From contig NZ_CP192056.1 of NCBI RefSeq assembly GCF_050942215.1, positions 682,001 through 746,000 of the forward strand: DNA of 64,000 bases, written 5' to 3'. Source of the stretch: Sphaerimonospora sp050942215. Lineage in GTDB: Bacteria > Actinomycetota > Actinomycetes > Streptosporangiales > Streptosporangiaceae. The position numbers were made by a program, and so were the translations under genes. The notes below the pieces were generated by a model, which worked only from the letters and a program-made list of their open reading frames with translations, had not been told where the DNA came from and ran no database searches. Each line of letters starts with the position of its first letter. The stretch's first letter is position 1. Positions 32,735-41,419 of this stretch are shown here, piece after piece.

Positions 32735-33160
32735 ATGGTCATCCTGGGCGTTCTTCTCATCCTGGCCGCCGTCGCGGCCATGGCCGGAGTGTGGATGGAC
32801 GGCACCGGGGGCGCCACCCCGATCACCGTCCTGGATCGGACGTTCGACCTGTCCCCGTTGGAGCTGTTCGCCGCCGGCGCGGCGGCGGGCATCGTCTTCA
32901 TGATCGGTCTCGGCCTCGTCGGCGCAGGCATGCGCCGTACCACCGCCCGCCATCGCCGTCAGCGTGAGGAACGGCGATCGGAACGCGAACGGCTGAACCG
33001 GCTGGAGTCCGAGAAACGCGATCTGGAACGCCGGCTGCGGAACATCAGGACGGCCCCTGAGGACGCGCCGCGTCCCGCTGCAGAGAGCCCCGCGACCGAC
33101 GACCGCCTGGTGGCCGACGGCTCCCGGGCGGCCGGCGCTAGAGCCGGTGCGCGGCGTTGA
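32735..33160 (+). CDS. Small membrane protein with C-terminal coiled coil
   Basis: The 141-aa product has two membrane helices (VILGVLLILAAVAAMAGVW and FAAGAAAGIVFMIGLGLVGA), then a highly charged helix (RRQREERRSERERLNRLESE, continuing KRDLERRL) likely to coil. Such LapA-like proteins occur beside many actinomycete genes; function is unknown. The ATG at 32735 has GGAGGAGG 6 bases upstream. It converges with the methyltransferase. Confidence 0.8.
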   Translation: MVILGVLLILAAVAAMAGVWMDGTGGATPITVLDRTFDLSPLELFAAGAAAGIVFMIGLGLVGAGMRRTTARHRRQREERRSERERLNRLESEKRDLERRLRNIRTAPEDAPRPAAESPATDDRLVADGSRAAGARAGARR

Positions 33161-33175
33161 CGGGCCGGCGCCGGC

Positions 33176-33973
33176 TCACATCGAGCGGCCGATTCCGCAC
33201 AGGAGCCAGGTCGGCGTGGCCCGTCCGGCGGGCCCGGCCAGGGTTTCCTGGTCGGGACGCCACTCGTCCTCCCGTACGAGACCCGGTTCGACGAGCTCGA
33301 ACCCGTCGAACATCCCCAGGATCCGCTCCCGGCTTCTGAGCGACACGTTCATGTTGGCGTCGCGATAGACCTCGGCGGCCTGATGCGCGATGTCGGACCG
33401 CTCTTCCGCGGTCGCGTGCGACAGCACGAGATAGCTTCCGCGTGGTACGGCATCGCGCAGCCTGCCGATGAGCTCGTCGGGTTTGTCGCTGTCGGAGATG
33501 AAGTGCAGCACGGCGACCAGCAGGATCGCGACGGGCTCGGTGAAGTCGATCAGTGAGTTCAGCTCGGGGTCGTCGAGGATGGCCTCCGGATCCCGCAGAT
33601 CGCCCGGTACGGCGACGGTGTTGGTCGTGCTGGACAGCAGGGCCCTGGCATGGCTGAGCACCACGGGGTCGTTGTCCACGTAGGCCACCTGGGTGCCGGG
33701 GTCCACCTCCGCGGCCACCTCGTGGACGTTGCCCTGGGTGGGCAGACCGGCGCCGATGTCGACGAACTGCCGGATGCCGGCCTCGGCGACCAGATGGCGG
33801 ACGGCTCTGCACAGGAACGCGCGGTTCTGTCTCGCCAGCTCGCGGACCTCGGGTGCGATGGTCAGAACACGCTCGGCGGCCTCCCGATCGGTTGGAAAGT
33901 TGTCCTTGCCCCCGAGGAAGTAGTTGTACATCCGGGCGGCGTTCGGGATGTGCGAGTCGATGCCCGTGGGCAT
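33176..33973 (-). CDS. SAM-dependent methyltransferase (DUF574 family)
   Basis: The 265-aa protein belongs to the large actinomycete DUF574 family: SHIPNAARMYNYFLGGKDNF at the N-terminus, motif I FVDIGAGLPTQGNVHEVA, then VAYVDNDPVVLSHARALL. Substrates are unknown. ATG 33973 with GAGG upstream was chosen; the upstream frame has a basic, non-conserved extension. Confidence 0.9.
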   Translation of the reverse strand: MPTGIDSHIPNAARMYNYFLGGKDNFPTDREAAERVLTIAPEVRELARQNRAFLCRAVRHLVAEAGIRQFVDIGAGLPTQGNVHEVAAEVDPGTQVAYVDNDPVVLSHARALLSSTTNTVAVPGDLRDPEAILDDPELNSLIDFTEPVAILLVAVLHFISDSDKPDELIGRLRDAVPRGSYLVLSHATAEERSDIAHQAAEVYRDANMNVSLRSRERILGMFDGFELVEPGLVREDEWRPDQETLAGPAGRATPTWLLCGIGRSM

Positions 33974-34057
33974 CGCTGCGTCCTCGGCCAAGCGCCGTCT
34001 CCTCTCACTGAATCGAGAGATCCTCCTACCGCGAGCATATGGGCCGATGGCGGCCAA

Positions 34058-35263
34058 TCAAGAGAATTCAGACCGGACGAGTCGCTCCCGCCGCTGCTCC
34101 GGCCGCGCCGGCGGCAGGGGATGCGGCTCGCCCACGTGGACGGGGTGGGCCAGCACCGAGCGATGGCAGTAGCCAAGGGAGTTCCAGGGGGTGTGCTCCG
34201 GCTGGGTGTGCCCCTGGTCGTCGGTGGCCCGGACCCGGATGACGTGATCGCCGGGTTGGGCGTCCCAGCGGAACTGCCAGCGCACCCACACACCCGGCTC
34301 CTGCCGGGTGTCGATGTCGGCGGTGTGCCAGGGCCCGTCGTCGATGCGGTAGTGCACCGCGTCGACGAGGCGCTCGCCGGCGAAGGCCCGCCCCCGCACG
34401 ATGTTCGGTCCCGGGGACAGACAGGCGGGCCAGGGCAGCTCCACCAGGCTCGCGACCGGGGTGCCGGTGATCGGGAGGCCCGGCGCCGGACGGCCGGTGA
34501 GAGGGTCGCCGGTGAGCTGGTCGTGCGTGACGATGACATAGTCGTCGGTGTTCCACGGGACCCGGAGCCGCCTCGTGGACACCTCGATCCGGCCCACCCA
34601 CTTGATGCTCGCGGCGCCGAGCCAGCCGGAGACCACGACGCGGGCCGGATAGCCGTGATCGGGCGGCAGCACCTCGCCGTTCATGGCGAGCGCGAGCAGG
34701 GTGTCGGGCGCCAGCGCCTTTGCCAGCGGCATCGGGCGGCGGCCACGCACCTCGTCGAGACCCTCCGGCATGACCTCGCACGCGTCGTCGGCGACGCCGG
34801 CCGCCTCCAGCAGGTCGCGCAGCCTGACCCCGGTCCACTCGGCGGTGCCGATCGCGCCGCGCTCCCACGAGACGCCCTTGAAACCGCAGCCGTGCTCCGC
34901 GCCGAACAGGCGTCGGCGGTTCCCCGCGCACTCGATCGTGCGCACCACGGAGATCAGCGGGAAACGCCGCCACAGGTCGTCATAGGTGTAGGAGACGGAC
35001 CGCCGCACTCCGTCGCCCTCGATCAGCAGCGACCAGGCCGCCGGGTCGATGCGTGGGGTGCGCGCGTGGTTGCGTACGAAGAAGCGGTCGACGGGCGTGA
35101 GGAAGCCGGGCATGCGGTCGGGGCGCGTCTCGTAGTTGAGACCGGTGCCGGTGTCCTCCATCAGGTCGGCGGGCGTGGGTTTCACGACCTGTCGTGTCAC
35201 AGGTGGAGCCGCCGCCGTCCGCTGGGTTCCTGATGCGGCTCCGTCGCGTAGTTGATCTTCCAT
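34058..35263 (-). CDS. Sulfite-oxidase-family molybdopterin enzyme
   Basis: The 401-aa protein has the Moco-binding domain with the ligand Cys112 in VRTIECAGNRRRLF, a C-terminal Mo-co dimerisation (Ig-like) domain ending in RVRATDDQGHTQPE, and no heme domain. It has no obvious signal peptide, so it is likely cytoplasmic or exported by another route. The reaction could be sulfite oxidation or reduction of another oxyanion or sulfoxide. It is divergent from the LLM gene. ATG 35263 was chosen because GGAGGAG lies upstream. Confidence 0.88.
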   Translation of the reverse strand: MEDQLRDGAASGTQRTAAAPPVTRQVVKPTPADLMEDTGTGLNYETRPDRMPGFLTPVDRFFVRNHARTPRIDPAAWSLLIEGDGVRRSVSYTYDDLWRRFPLISVVRTIECAGNRRRLFGAEHGCGFKGVSWERGAIGTAEWTGVRLRDLLEAAGVADDACEVMPEGLDEVRGRRPMPLAKALAPDTLLALAMNGEVLPPDHGYPARVVVSGWLGAASIKWVGRIEVSTRRLRVPWNTDDYVIVTHDQLTGDPLTGRPAPGLPITGTPVASLVELPWPACLSPGPNIVRGRAFAGERLVDAVHYRIDDGPWHTADIDTRQEPGVWVRWQFRWDAQPGDHVIRVRATDDQGHTQPEHTPWNSLGYCHRSVLAHPVHVGEPHPLPPARPEQRRERLVRSEFS

Positions 35264-35445
35264 CGCGCTCTCCTCCGGCTTCTCTCGTTTCTCCAGGTCT
35301 CGGCGGACCGGTCTCCAGAGCATGGGGGTCCTACCCGCGGTCCGCCCGTGCGCTCACGCCCATGCCCCCGAGCAGGTGGGCCGATCATCGGCAAAGAGGA
35401 CTTCGCACCGGCGAGAATCCCGCACCGGTGGGTAGGGGCCCATTC

Positions 35446-36411
35446 ATGGCAGAGATCGGCTACACGATGCTGTGCGAGCAGACGCCGGCCAGGCAGCTGG
35501 TGGACGACGCCGCCACGGCGGAACGGGTCGGGTTCGACTACGCGGTCGTCTCCGACCACTACTTCCCGTGGCTGGAGGAGCAGGGGCATTCGCCGTACGC
35601 GTGGTCGGTGCTGGGCGCGACGGCGCAGGCCACCGAGCGGCTGCCGCTGATGACCTATGTGACCTGCCCGATCATGCGCTATCACCCCGCCGTGGTGGCG
35701 CAGAAGGCGGCCACGATGGGCGTGCTGAGCGAGGGCAGGTTCACGCTCGGCCTGGGGGCCGGGGAGAACCTCAACGAGCACGTGATCGGCCAGGGCTGGC
35801 CGCCCGTCAACATCAGGCATGAGATGTTCCGGGAGGCCATCGAGATCATCAAAACACTGTTCGAAGGCGACTACCGGAACTTCCGGGGCGAGTACTTCGA
35901 CCTCGACTCGGCCAGGCTGTACGACCTGCCGGAGCGGCCGGTGCCCGTTGCGGTCGCGGCCTCGGGCGCCCAGTCCCTGGGGATCGCCGCCGAGTACGGC
36001 GACGCCCTCGTGGCGACCGATCCGGACGGCCGGCTGGTCGAGGGGTTCGCCGCCTCGGGAGGTGAGGGCAAGCCGGTCTACGGTCAGCTCGCGATCTGTT
36101 ACGACCAGGATCGCGAGGCCGCCGTGGAGCGGGCGCACCGGCTGTGGCGCTGGTCGCTGCCCGGGTGGAAGGTGATGTCGGAGCTGCCTGCGCCGGTCAA
36201 CTTCGCGGCCGGCACGGAAACGGTGCGTCCCGAGGACGTCGCCGGGAAGGTGCCGTGCGGTCCGGACGCCGATGCCGTCGTCGAGGCGGTGCGGCAGTTC
36301 ACCGACGCGGGATTCACCCACGTCGCCCTGGTCCAGATCGGGCACGAGCACCAGCGAGAGTTCTTCGACTGGTTGGAGAAGGAACTGCTGCCCGCGCTCC
36401 GGCGGCTCTGA
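35446..36411 (+). CDS. F420-dependent LLM-class oxidoreductase
   Basis: The 321-aa flavin/F420 enzyme of the luciferase-like family resembles the F420-dependent glucose-6-phosphate dehydrogenase group: MAEIGYTMLCEQTPARQLVD, YAVVSDHYFPWLEEQGHSPY, and TLGLGAGENLNEHVIGQGWP. The reduced coenzyme and substrate are not fixed by sequence. The ATG at 35446 follows GGTAGGGG. Confidence 0.9.
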   Translation: MAEIGYTMLCEQTPARQLVDDAATAERVGFDYAVVSDHYFPWLEEQGHSPYAWSVLGATAQATERLPLMTYVTCPIMRYHPAVVAQKAATMGVLSEGRFTLGLGAGENLNEHVIGQGWPPVNIRHEMFREAIEIIKTLFEGDYRNFRGEYFDLDSARLYDLPERPVPVAVAASGAQSLGIAAEYGDALVATDPDGRLVEGFAASGGEGKPVYGQLAICYDQDREAAVERAHRLWRWSLPGWKVMSELPAPVNFAAGTETVRPEDVAGKVPCGPDADAVVEAVRQFTDAGFTHVALVQIGHEHQREFFDWLEKELLPALRRL

Positions 36412-36428
36412 CCTCCGGCGCTGTCCGG

Positions 36429-37457
36429 TCAAGCCACGACGTCCGGGGAGCTCGCGGGGTTGTCGGGGGTGGCGACGGCCCACCTCGGATGATCTCCGGC
36501 CCACCGCGTCCGCGTCCAGGGCAGCGCCGGGAGGCCGTACCGCACGCGCAGGGCCGTCCAGAGGAGCGGGGCGGCGACCGCCACGCCGATGAGCACCAAC
36601 ACGGTGGCGGTGTTGCCGACGTCGAACATCTTCAGTGCCGACGCCAGCAGCACGAACGCCAGAGCCCGGCGGATCAGCCCGCCGGGGGCCCGGGTGGAGA
36701 TCCGTGAGCCGAGATAGACGCCGGGGAGCGATCCGGCCAGCAGTGCGGCGGTGACCTCGAGCCGGAAGTCGCCGAACAGCAGGTGGCCGAGCGCGGCCGA
36801 GATGACGAGCGGCACGGCCTGCACCAGGTCCGTGCCGACGAGCTGGTTGGCCTTGAGCACGGGATAGAGGGCCAGCAGGGCCACGATGATCAGCGAGCCG
36901 GAGCCGACCGAGGTGATGCCGACCACGAGCCCGCCGACGGCGCCGACCAGCGCGGTCGGGAGGGGCCGCACCTGAACGGCGGACTTCTCCGGGCCCGCCG
37001 CTTCGGCCGATCCGGCTGGCTCGACCCGATCGGCCGCGTCGGCGTTCGCCGCATGGCTGCGCGCTCGGTCCTTCAGCGCGAGCCAGCCCCGCATGACCAG
37101 CCCGGCGGTCGCGAGCAGGAGCGCGACGCCCATGCCGATCTGGATCACGCGCTGGATGTCTTCCCCGTCTCCCAGCGCACGCGCGATCAGGACGCCGGCG
37201 AACGCCGCCGGGACCGAGCCCGTGCACAGCCAGCCGACGAGTCTGAGGTTGACGGTGCCGTGCCGGAGATGAACGAAACCGCCGACCGGTTTCATCACGG
37301 CCGCGGCCACGAGGTCGCTGGAGACGGCGGTGAGCGGGGGAACGCCGAAGAACGTGACGAGCATGGGCGTCATGAGTGCGCCACCGCCCATGCCGGTCAA
37401 TCCGACGACGACGGCGACCAGGAACGAGCCGATCGCCATGCTGTAGTCGAAATGCAC
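36429..37457 (-). CDS. TauE/SafE-family sulfite/anion exporter
   Basis: The 342-aa membrane protein has eight to nine helices and the repeated TauE motif: GLTGMGGGALMTPMLVTFFG in the first half and GAVGGLVVGITSVGSGSLI in the second. A charged central loop of about 40 residues separates the halves. It is a good partner for the sulfite-oxidase-like protein two genes away (sulfur oxyanion export), though this is inference. GTG 37457 was taken as the start. Confidence 0.88.
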   Translation of the reverse strand: MHFDYSMAIGSFLVAVVVGLTGMGGGALMTPMLVTFFGVPPLTAVSSDLVAAAVMKPVGGFVHLRHGTVNLRLVGWLCTGSVPAAFAGVLIARALGDGEDIQRVIQIGMGVALLLATAGLVMRGWLALKDRARSHAANADAADRVEPAGSAEAAGPEKSAVQVRPLPTALVGAVGGLVVGITSVGSGSLIIVALLALYPVLKANQLVGTDLVQAVPLVISAALGHLLFGDFRLEVTAALLAGSLPGVYLGSRISTRAPGGLIRRALAFVLLASALKMFDVGNTATVLVLIGVAVAAPLLWTALRVRYGLPALPWTRTRWAGDHPRWAVATPDNPASSPDVVA

Positions 37458-37544
37458 CCCATAACCCTACCTAACCAATCGGGATTAAGGATAGTGCGCA
37501 TGGGACGGTGTGAGCCGGAGACAGGGGCGCCACCCGGTCGCCCC

Positions 37545-37632
37545 GCCGGCAAACGGTGCTCAGGAACCGCGCGTTCAGGAATCGCGTGTGCGGTGACGGT
37601 GTGTTCAGCGATGGTGTGTTCAGCGACGGCGC
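37545..37632. repeat. 15-bp tandem array at the 3' end of a lacI gene
   Basis: On the plus strand successive 15-bp units read GAACCGCGCGTTCAG, GAATCGCGTGTGCGG, TGACGGTGTGTTCAG and CGATGGTGTGTTCAG, ending CGACGGCGC. They run from the intergenic DNA up to and over the last codons of the minus-strand lacI gene. Confidence 0.8.
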
Positions 37633-38663
37633 GGCGGGGCCGTACTCTGCCGGAGGGTGAGCGCGGTGGCGAGCTCGACACGGTGCTGTTCGAGCTCCTC
37701 GCCGTTGGCCAGCGCCACGATCATCTTCGCGGCGGCCGCGCCCATCTGGACCAGCGGCTGCCGTACGGTCGTCAGGGCGGGGCCGGCCCACTGGGTGAAC
37801 GGCAGATCGTCGAACCCGACGACGCTCAGGTCCTCGGGGATGCGCAGACCGGCCTGCCTGGCCGCCTCGTAAACGCCCAGGGCCTGCAGGTCGTTGGCCG
37901 TGAAGATCGCGGTCGGCGGATCGGGCAGGCGCAGCAGATCGGTTCCGTCACGCAGCCCGCCCTCGACATAGAGCGTGCTTATCCGGACGAGGTCCGGGTC
38001 CACCGGGGCGCCGGCCGCATCCATCGCCGCCCGGTAGCCGTCGAGCCGGGCGCGGCAGCACGGCCACTGCACCGGACCGCTCAGCATGGCGATCCGCCGA
38101 TGCCCCAGGTCGAGCAGGTGCCGGGTGGCCGTCACCCCGCCGGTCCAGTTGGTCGCCCCCACCGAGGGCGTCTCGTGCAGCGGTTCACCGGTCGGATCCA
38201 GCACGACCAGGGGGATGGAACGGGTCGCGAGCTGCGACTGCTGCTGGACGGTGAGTTCGGAGAAGACCGCGATGACGCCGGTCGGCCGCCGGGCCAGCAC
38301 CTGCTCCGTCCACGCCTTCCCCGGCGTCAGCCGGCCCTGCATCTCGGTGAGGACCACGGCGAGCTCGTGTTTCCGCGCGACCTGCTCGACACCCCGGATG
38401 ATCTCAAGGGCCCAGAGGCTCTCCAGCGCGTGGAAGACCAGCTCCAAGATCGCGGCAGAACCGCTCTCCCGCCGCCGATATCCGTACTCCCGAAGGACGT
38501 CCTCCACCCGCTGGCGCGTGCTGAGCGCCACGCCCGCCTGGCCGTTGAGCACTCTGGACACGGTCGGCGCTGACACGCCGGCGAGGTTGGCGATCTTGGC
38601 AATGGTCAGCCCCTGCCGACGGAGTCCTCCTTCCCCGTCCCGGTGCGGATCGCTCGCAGTCAC
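37620..38663 (-). CDS. LacI-family transcriptional regulator
   Basis: The 347-aa repressor has an N-terminal helix-turn-helix (TIAKIANLAGVSAPTVSRVL) and a sugar-binding PBP domain ending GFDDLPFTQWAGPALTTVRQ. It is a separate LacI from the two arabinose-locus repressors. Its neighbours are a TauE gene and an intergenic region of 676 bases with a possible operator, but no sugar-uptake gene is adjacent. The likely target is elsewhere or is in the intergenic side. Confidence 0.9.
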   Translation of the reverse strand: MTASDPHRDGEGGLRRQGLTIAKIANLAGVSAPTVSRVLNGQAGVALSTRQRVEDVLREYGYRRRESGSAAILELVFHALESLWALEIIRGVEQVARKHELAVVLTEMQGRLTPGKAWTEQVLARRPTGVIAVFSELTVQQQSQLATRSIPLVVLDPTGEPLHETPSVGATNWTGGVTATRHLLDLGHRRIAMLSGPVQWPCCRARLDGYRAAMDAAGAPVDPDLVRISTLYVEGGLRDGTDLLRLPDPPTAIFTANDLQALGVYEAARQAGLRIPEDLSVVGFDDLPFTQWAGPALTTVRQPLVQMGAAAAKMIVALANGEELEQHRVELATALTLRQSTAPPRRR

Positions 38664-39339
38664 CGCCCCAGTTTACGCACACGACCGGATCTCGGATGAT
38701 CTTGGTGTCCGCGCCGTCACGGGTGCTCTCCCGGCTGTGTAGCGCTCCACCGGCGCCTGCCGTCTGACAAAGAAACTTTCACCGGAATATTCGTCGGCGC
38801 GCGAGGACGCCGCGTGCCGGTTTAGGGAGAAGTGGCAGGTAAAGAAGGGTGGGGCGGGTAAGGGCAGGGGGTCGCATAAGCATGCTTACCCCGGTTACGG
38901 TTGAAATGTTGACTATGGGTACCCCCGAACGTATTCTCTTGGTTGCCGTTCGGGACTTGTTCAATGGCGAATTAGGCCCCGGGCGATCCTCGCGGTTCGC
39001 GATCGATACAACGGTCGTATCCAGCGAATATGTCACCAGGTTGCGCTCCTTTCGCGCCTGTGTGGGCGGTGGTGATGCGCCCGCACGGTTTCGGGTCCCG
39101 TCGAGATACGGCGGGACCGGTGGTCAGAGGGAGGGCCATGCACCGGCTGTGACATCGTCGTGGATCGATTTTTCTTCCACGTTCTCCCATATTGATTGAT
39201 ATCCGATTTCACCACGGGCGCCGGCCGCAGTGTTTTTCGCCGATGCCTGACTGGAGCATTTTCCAGAACGCCGCCGTGGCCTTCGCTCCTATGCGTGAAA
39301 CCGGTACGGCGGCGACCGCGAGAATCAAGAGGTGATTGC
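38664..39339. other. Long intergenic region with palindromes and a TetR-like fragment
   Basis: No supported gene. A 12-bp palindrome TAAGCATGCTTA is at 38877-38888. A hairpin (GGTCCCGTCG / CGGCGGGACC) is at 39094-39118. The plus-strand frame 38849-39199 has a GTPERILLVAVRDLFNGEL segment that resembles the first helix of a TetR N-terminus, but no helix-turn-helix follows, so it is at most a relic. A further 9-bp inverted repeat (39269-39277 / 39306-39314) precedes the DoxX ribosome site. Confidence 0.45.
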
Positions 39340-39795
39340 ATGAAGTTAGACCGGTACTCCGGGCCCGTGCTCTCGCTGTTCCGCATTGTGACGGGACTGC
39401 TGTTCTTCTGCCACGGGCTGTCGTCGATCTTCAACGTGTTCGGCGGCAACCAGGGGTCGGGGCAGGCGATCCCGATCGGCACCTGGCCCGGGTGGTGGGC
39501 GGCGCTCATCCAGGTGGTCTGCGGGGGACTCATCGCCATCGGGCTCTTCGCCCGCGCCGGCGCCTTCCTCTCCTCCGGATCCATGGCGTACGCGTATTTC
39601 ATCGTCCACCAGCCGCGTGAGCTGCTGCCGCTGCAGAACGGGGGTGAACTCCCCGTGCTGTTCTGCTGGTCGTTCTTCCTGATCTTCATACTCGGGGCGG
39701 GCCCGTGGTCGCTGGACGCGGTGCTCCGTCGCCGGGGCGCGCAGGAGGCCGAGGCACCCGCCCCGGTTCTCGCGAAGGCGCCGGTCGAGGGGTGA
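39340..39795 (+). CDS. DoxX-family membrane protein
   Basis: The 151-aa protein has four helices and the family start (RYSGPVLSLFRIVTGLLFFC, HGLSSIFNVFGG), typical of DoxX-like proteins. Partners in other bacteria include thiosulfate/oxidative stress modules. The ATG at 39340 has AGAGGTG 5 bases upstream. A hairpin terminator follows. Confidence 0.88.
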   Translation: MKLDRYSGPVLSLFRIVTGLLFFCHGLSSIFNVFGGNQGSGQAIPIGTWPGWWAALIQVVCGGLIAIGLFARAGAFLSSGSMAYAYFIVHQPRELLPLQNGGELPVLFCWSFFLIFILGAGPWSLDAVLRRRGAQEAEAPAPVLAKAPVEG

Positions 39796-39823
39796 GCCCG
39801 GCCCCGCGCGCGGCGGGGCTCAC
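39792..39823 (+). terminator. Hairpin terminator after the DoxX gene
   Basis: GTGAGCCC and GGGCTCAC form the arms, with an inner GCCCCGC / GCGGGGC stem as alternative, followed by CCTCTT. It overlaps the DoxX stop codon. Confidence 0.5.
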
Positions 39824-39887
39824 CCTCTTCTGTCGAGAGTGTGACCGGTGACCCGCCTTCGGGGGGCTTTGGTCACTACAGGAGGCG

Positions 39888-39935
39888 TCCTGCGTCGGTT
39901 TGGATCGGTGACGGGTTCCCGACTCCGACGCAGGA
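39888..39935 (+). promoter_or_regulatory. Hairpin that overlaps the ribosome site of the truncated hemerythrin gene
   Basis: TCCTGCGTCGG and CCGACGCAGGA form a perfect 11-bp stem with a 26-base loop. The right arm ends inside AGGAGG, the ribosome site, so the structure could hide it. An additional GTGACC / GGTCAC pair lies further upstream (39841-39876). Confidence 0.55.
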
Positions 39936-39943
39936 GGTCTTCC

Positions 39944-40186
39944 GTGACGATCATCGAGCGGTTCACCGACATCTTCCGGGAGGAGCACCGTGAGGTCCGC
40001 GCTCCGCTCCTGTCGCTGATCCGCGGTCTCGACGCCGATCACGACGCCGCGATCCGCGACGTCCGCGACGTCCGCGAACCGGCCGATCTCGATTCTCTCG
40101 AGCCCGCGCGGACGGAGCGGGCCGTCCATCCGGTCCGGCGGGCCGGCACCGTCTGTCCCCGTTCCAGCCGGCCGCTGTCCGCCTGA
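39944..40186 (+). pseudogene. Truncated hemerythrin (HHE) domain protein
   Basis: GTG 39944 has a perfect AGGAGG 6 bases upstream. The first 27 residues (TIIERFTDIFREEHREVRAP then LLSLIRGL) match the start of hemerythrin-like proteins that in other actinomycetes lie beside this radical SAM gene. The frame then passes through short repeats (GCGACGTCC x 2) and ends after 80 residues without the H-F-x-Y-E-E helix or the remaining iron ligands. About 100 residues are missing, so it is probably non-functional. It precedes the radical SAM gene by 12 bases. Confidence 0.6.
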
Positions 40187-40198
40187 CCGCCGGGAACA

Positions 40199-41419
40199 GT
40201 GATGAACGACGAACCGGCGCCCCGCGCCGTACGCACACGTCCTCCCCTGCGCCGGGTCCGCCACGACGCCGCGCTCGCCCCCTTCATCGTGATCTGGGAG
40301 GCGACCCGGGCCTGCCCGCTGGCCTGCCTGCACTGCAGGGCCGAGGCGAGGCCGCACCGCGATCCCGCCGAGCTGACCACGGCGGAGGCCGACGCGCTGA
40401 TGCGCCAGGTCGTGGCCTTCGGCCGGCCCGCCCCGCTGTTCGTCATCACCGGCGGCGACCCCTTCCAGCGGCCCGACCTGTTCGATCTCGTACGGCAGGC
40501 CGTACGGCTCGGCCTGGCCCCCGCCGTGTCCCCGTCGGTCACGCCCACCGTCACTCCGGCGGCACTCGACCGTCTGCACGAGGTGGGCGCGCGGGCCGTC
40601 TCGCTCAGCCTGGACGGGTCGAGCGCCGCAACCCACGACGGATTCCGCGGCATCGACGGGGTGTTCCGGCAGACCTTCCACGCCTGGCAGGCGGCCAGGC
40701 AGGCGGGCCTCAAGGTGCAGATCAACACCACCGTCGCCAAGCACAACCTGGAGGAGCTGCCGCAGGTGGCGCGGCTCGTCCGCGACCACGGCGCGTCCCT
40801 GTGGAGCCTGTTCTTCCTCGTCCCGACCGGCCGGGCGCGCACCCTCGACGGGCTGACAGCGCGCGAGGCGGAGGACGTCCTGCACTTCGCCTACGACCTC
40901 GGATCGGCGATCCCCGTCAAGACGACCGAGGCGCATCACTTCCGCCGGGTCATGATCCAGCGGCAGATCCTGGAGCGGCACGGGGCCGACCACGCGCGGG
41001 TGCTCGGGCTGGGCCGGCTCTACCGTTCGCTGCGCAAGCAGGCGGTGCGCTTCGGCCTCATGCGCGACACCCGGGTACGCCGCCCGCCGCTGGACGTCAA
41101 CGCGGCCAGGGGTTTCGTGTTCGTGTCACACACCGGCGACGTCTACCCCTCGGGCTTCCTGCCCCTCCTGGCGGGCAACGTACGCGATCACCCGCTGACC
41201 AAGATCTACCGGTCCTCGTCGGTGTTCGAGCGGCTGCGCGACCCGGACCTCCTGGGCGGCAGATGCGGGGCCTGTGAGTTCCGTACGGTATGCGGGGGCT
41301 CACGGTCCCGGGCCTACGCCCTCACGGGCGATCCCATGGCGGACGATCCCTGGTGTGCCTACACCCCGGGGAGCTTCCCCTACGAGCAGGACCTCAAGGC
41401 GATGGGCCTGATCAGCTGA
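40199..41419 (+). CDS. Radical SAM/SPASM-domain protein (TIGR04053-like)
   Basis: The 406-aa radical SAM enzyme has the cluster motif C-x3-C-x2-C at Cys39/43/46 (RACPLACLHCRAEA), the SAM loop VITGGDPFQRPDLF, and a C-terminal Cys-rich SPASM-like region (GGRCGACEFRTVCGG). The closest well-known group modifies heme-like tetrapyrroles or peptides; the actual substrate is unknown. In other actinomycetes it neighbours hemerythrin, DoxX, TDT and nitronate monooxygenase genes, all seen here. It overlaps the TDT gene tail to tail by 8 bases. Confidence 0.88.
   Translation: MMNDEPAPRAVRTRPPLRRVRHDAALAPFIVIWEATRACPLACLHCRAEARPHRDPAELTTAEADALMRQVVAFGRPAPLFVITGGDPFQRPDLFDLVRQAVRLGLAPAVSPSVTPTVTPAALDRLHEVGARAVSLSLDGSSAATHDGFRGIDGVFRQTFHAWQAARQAGLKVQINTTVAKHNLEELPQVARLVRDHGASLWSLFFLVPTGRARTLDGLTAREAEDVLHFAYDLGSAIPVKTTEAHHFRRVMIQRQILERHGADHARVLGLGRLYRSLRKQAVRFGLMRDTRVRRPPLDVNAARGFVFVSHTGDVYPSGFLPLLAGNVRDHPLTKIYRSSSVFERLRDPDLLGGRCGACEFRTVCGGSRSRAYALTGDPMADDPWCAYTPGSFPYEQDLKAMGLIS

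Noticed and set aside
38849..39199. Possible TetR-family gene
   Set aside because: Only one TetR-like helix segment is seen, with no second helix, no ribosome site and poor codon bias.
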